Source: an uncultured bacterium
GTDB lineage: Bacteria; Pseudomonadota; Alphaproteobacteria; CAISDR01
Direction of reading: 5' to 3'
Assembly (NCBI GenBank): GCA_903884125.1
Contig: CAISDR010000419.1
Location: forward strand, 1-16,450
DNA length: 16,450 nt
Position numbers and translations under genes: made by a program. The notes under the pieces were generated by a model. That model ran no database searches. It was not told the DNA's origin and saw nothing but the letters and a program-made list of their open reading frames with translations. Shown here one piece after another: positions 15,265 through 16,450 of the stretch. Numbering within the stretch: position 1 is the first letter of the stretch; each line of letters begins with the position of its first letter.

Positions 15265-16450
15265 ATGTCACCGCCAGTTATAAGCCCGAATCGAAGACAA
15301 GCTGTTCAGATGGCACTGGGCGGTATCGCCATCTCGGCTCTGCCGGGTGTCACATGGGCAGCCGGGGATGTTTTCAGGGCCACCCTTGATCGTTTTGCCG
15401 GATCGATTCTGCGGCTGTCCCCTGAGGTTGCAACAAATCTTGGCCTTGATAACGGAAAATATGCCGCACTCAAATCCAGCCTTTCGGATCTGTCGGATAA
15501 AGGATCATCGGCCTGGGCTCATCAGGTCAGGGTCATGCAAAAGACCCTGGGTGCAATCAACCGGGCGCAATTGGCACCAGCGGATCAGGTACGCTACGAC
15601 GCCGTGAAGTTTTCGGTCGACCGCAGTATCGAAGGACTTTCATTCTCCTATGGCGGTGGCGCGCTTGCTGGGATATCCGGCGGTGCGCAACCTTATGTTA
15701 TCAGCCAGCAGAATGGTGCCGTAACCTCGGTGCCGGAATTTCTGGACTCGCAGCATCAAATCCGCACCCGCGCTGATGCGGACGCCTATCTGGCACGTGT
15801 ATCGGAATTTGCAAGACAGCTGGATCAGGAAAGCACACGAATCCGTGCTGATGCGGTAAATGGGGTCTCCCCACCTGATTTCATAGCCGCAACGACCCTT
15901 AGAATGCTGACAGGCTTTCGCGCCCTGCCTGCAAGCCAGCAGCGCCTGGTCAGTTCACTGGTATTGAAGACCACAAAGGCTGGGATCACGGGCTCCTTAG
16001 CCGAGCGCTGTACCAGCCTCATCGAAAAAGAAGTCTATCCGGCACTGGACCGGCAGATTTCCGCATTCAGGGCTGCAACAGCCAGTACGCCGCCGGGTGC
16101 CGGAGTGCAGCGTCTGCCTGACGGTGACAGGTTTTATCAATGGGCGTTGCGCATGGGCACGACCACCAATCTTGACGCACAGGAAATCCATCGGTTGGGC
16201 ATAGAGCAAAATGACCTGATCAAGGCGCGCATGGATGGCCTGCTGAAATCCCAGGGCATGACCCAAGGGTCCGTTGGCGAACGGGTGCAGGCGCTGAACA
16301 AGGACCCGCGATTCCTATTTCCCGATACGGATGCCGGTCGCGCCGAACTGATTTCCTATCTGAACCAGTGCATCGCCAGGATCAGACCAAAGCTTGCCGA
16401 AATTTCGCACCTGGGCATGAAGGCAGAAGTCGAGGTAAAGCGCGTGCCGG
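15265..16450 (+). CDS. DUF885 family protein, exported (partial, 5' part)
   Basis: The first 395 residues of a DUF885 protein run off the right edge. An N-terminal export signal has twin arginines at 10-11 (NRRQAVQMALGG) and a hydrophobic stretch to about residue 30 ending TWAAG, so export by Tat or Sec is likely. The body shows family wording: LRLSPEVATNLGLD near 50, DQVRYDAVKFSVDRSIEG, a YVISQQNGAVTSVPEFLDSQHQI segment, and GDRFYQWALRMGTTTNLDAQEIHRLGIEQ. The HExxPGHH-type motif that marks the probable metal-dependent catalytic end of this family would lie beyond the window, so catalysis cannot be judged. The ATG at 15265 has AGGA seven bases upstream. Confidence 0.88.
   Translation, partial: MSPPVISPNRRQAVQMALGGIAISALPGVTWAAGDVFRATLDRFAGSILRLSPEVATNLGLDNGKYAALKSSLSDLSDKGSSAWAHQVRVMQKTLGAINRAQLAPADQVRYDAVKFSVDRSIEGLSFSYGGGALAGISGGAQPYVISQQNGAVTSVPEFLDSQHQIRTRADADAYLARVSEFARQLDQESTRIRADAVNGVSPPDFIAATTLRMLTGFRALPASQQRLVSSLVLKTTKAGITGSLAERCTSLIEKEVYPALDRQISAFRAATASTPPGAGVQRLPDGDRFYQWALRMGTTTNLDAQEIHRLGIEQNDLIKARMDGLLKSQGMTQGSVGERVQALNKDPRFLFPDTDAGRAELISYLNQCIARIRPKLAEISHLGMKAEVEVKRVP

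Noticed and set aside
1..16450. Mobile elements, CRISPR arrays, tRNAs, toxin-antitoxin or defence genes
   Set aside because: No transposase or integrase wording, terminal repeats, regularly spaced repeats, tRNA cloverleaf ends or nuclease/toxin pairs were seen on reading both strands.

Overview
The window looks like ordinary chromosomal DNA of an alphaproteobacterium. Moderately high GC, dense gene packing, weak Shine-Dalgarno sites, several TTG/GTG starts and a divergent ftsE / MJ0042 zinc-ribbon arrangement all fit that group; a sphingomonad- or rhodospirillum-like relative is plausible, but the genus cannot be fixed by eye. I see no insertion sequence, integrase, phage gene, CRISPR array, rRNA or tRNA.

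Left part (1-4266): the 5' part of ftsE (cell-division ABC ATPase) runs off the left edge on the minus strand. Divergent from it, behind a recognisable promoter, is a likely four-gene plus-strand operon: a zinc-ribbon/DUF3426 single-pass membrane protein, hpt (purine salvage), glmM (amino-sugar supply for the cell wall) and thiD (thiamine pyrimidine kinase). Gaps inside it are 23, 13 and 2 nt.

Middle (4254-10021): an unassigned multi-pass membrane protein ends convergently inside thiD. Next come a secreted Abhydrolase_10-type hydrolase (+) and a SplB-like PA0069-family radical SAM protein (-). Divergent from the latter is a tightly overlapped plus-strand trio: a TIGR04283-type glycosyltransferase, a TIGR04282/DUF2064-type nucleotidyl/glycosyltransferase and an MmcQ/YjbR protein.

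Right part (10018-16450): a run of minus-strand genes, read from right to left, comprises YaiI/DUF188, a 63-residue membrane protein overlapping a TetR-family regulator, a UDG-superfamily uracil-DNA glycosylase, a periplasmic soluble lytic transglycosylase, and MoaB. The last gene ends by sharing a palindromic TTAA with the MmcQ/YjbR gene. A DUF885 protein with an export signal begins at 15265 on the plus strand and leaves the window at the right edge.

No obviously new system is present. The items most worth a second look are the repeated DPLF motif in the ftsE-neighbour membrane protein, the glycosylase lacking part of the expected iron-sulphur cysteine set, the orphan transferase-1/transferase-2 pair joined to MmcQ/YjbR, and the small membrane protein overlapping a TetR regulator.
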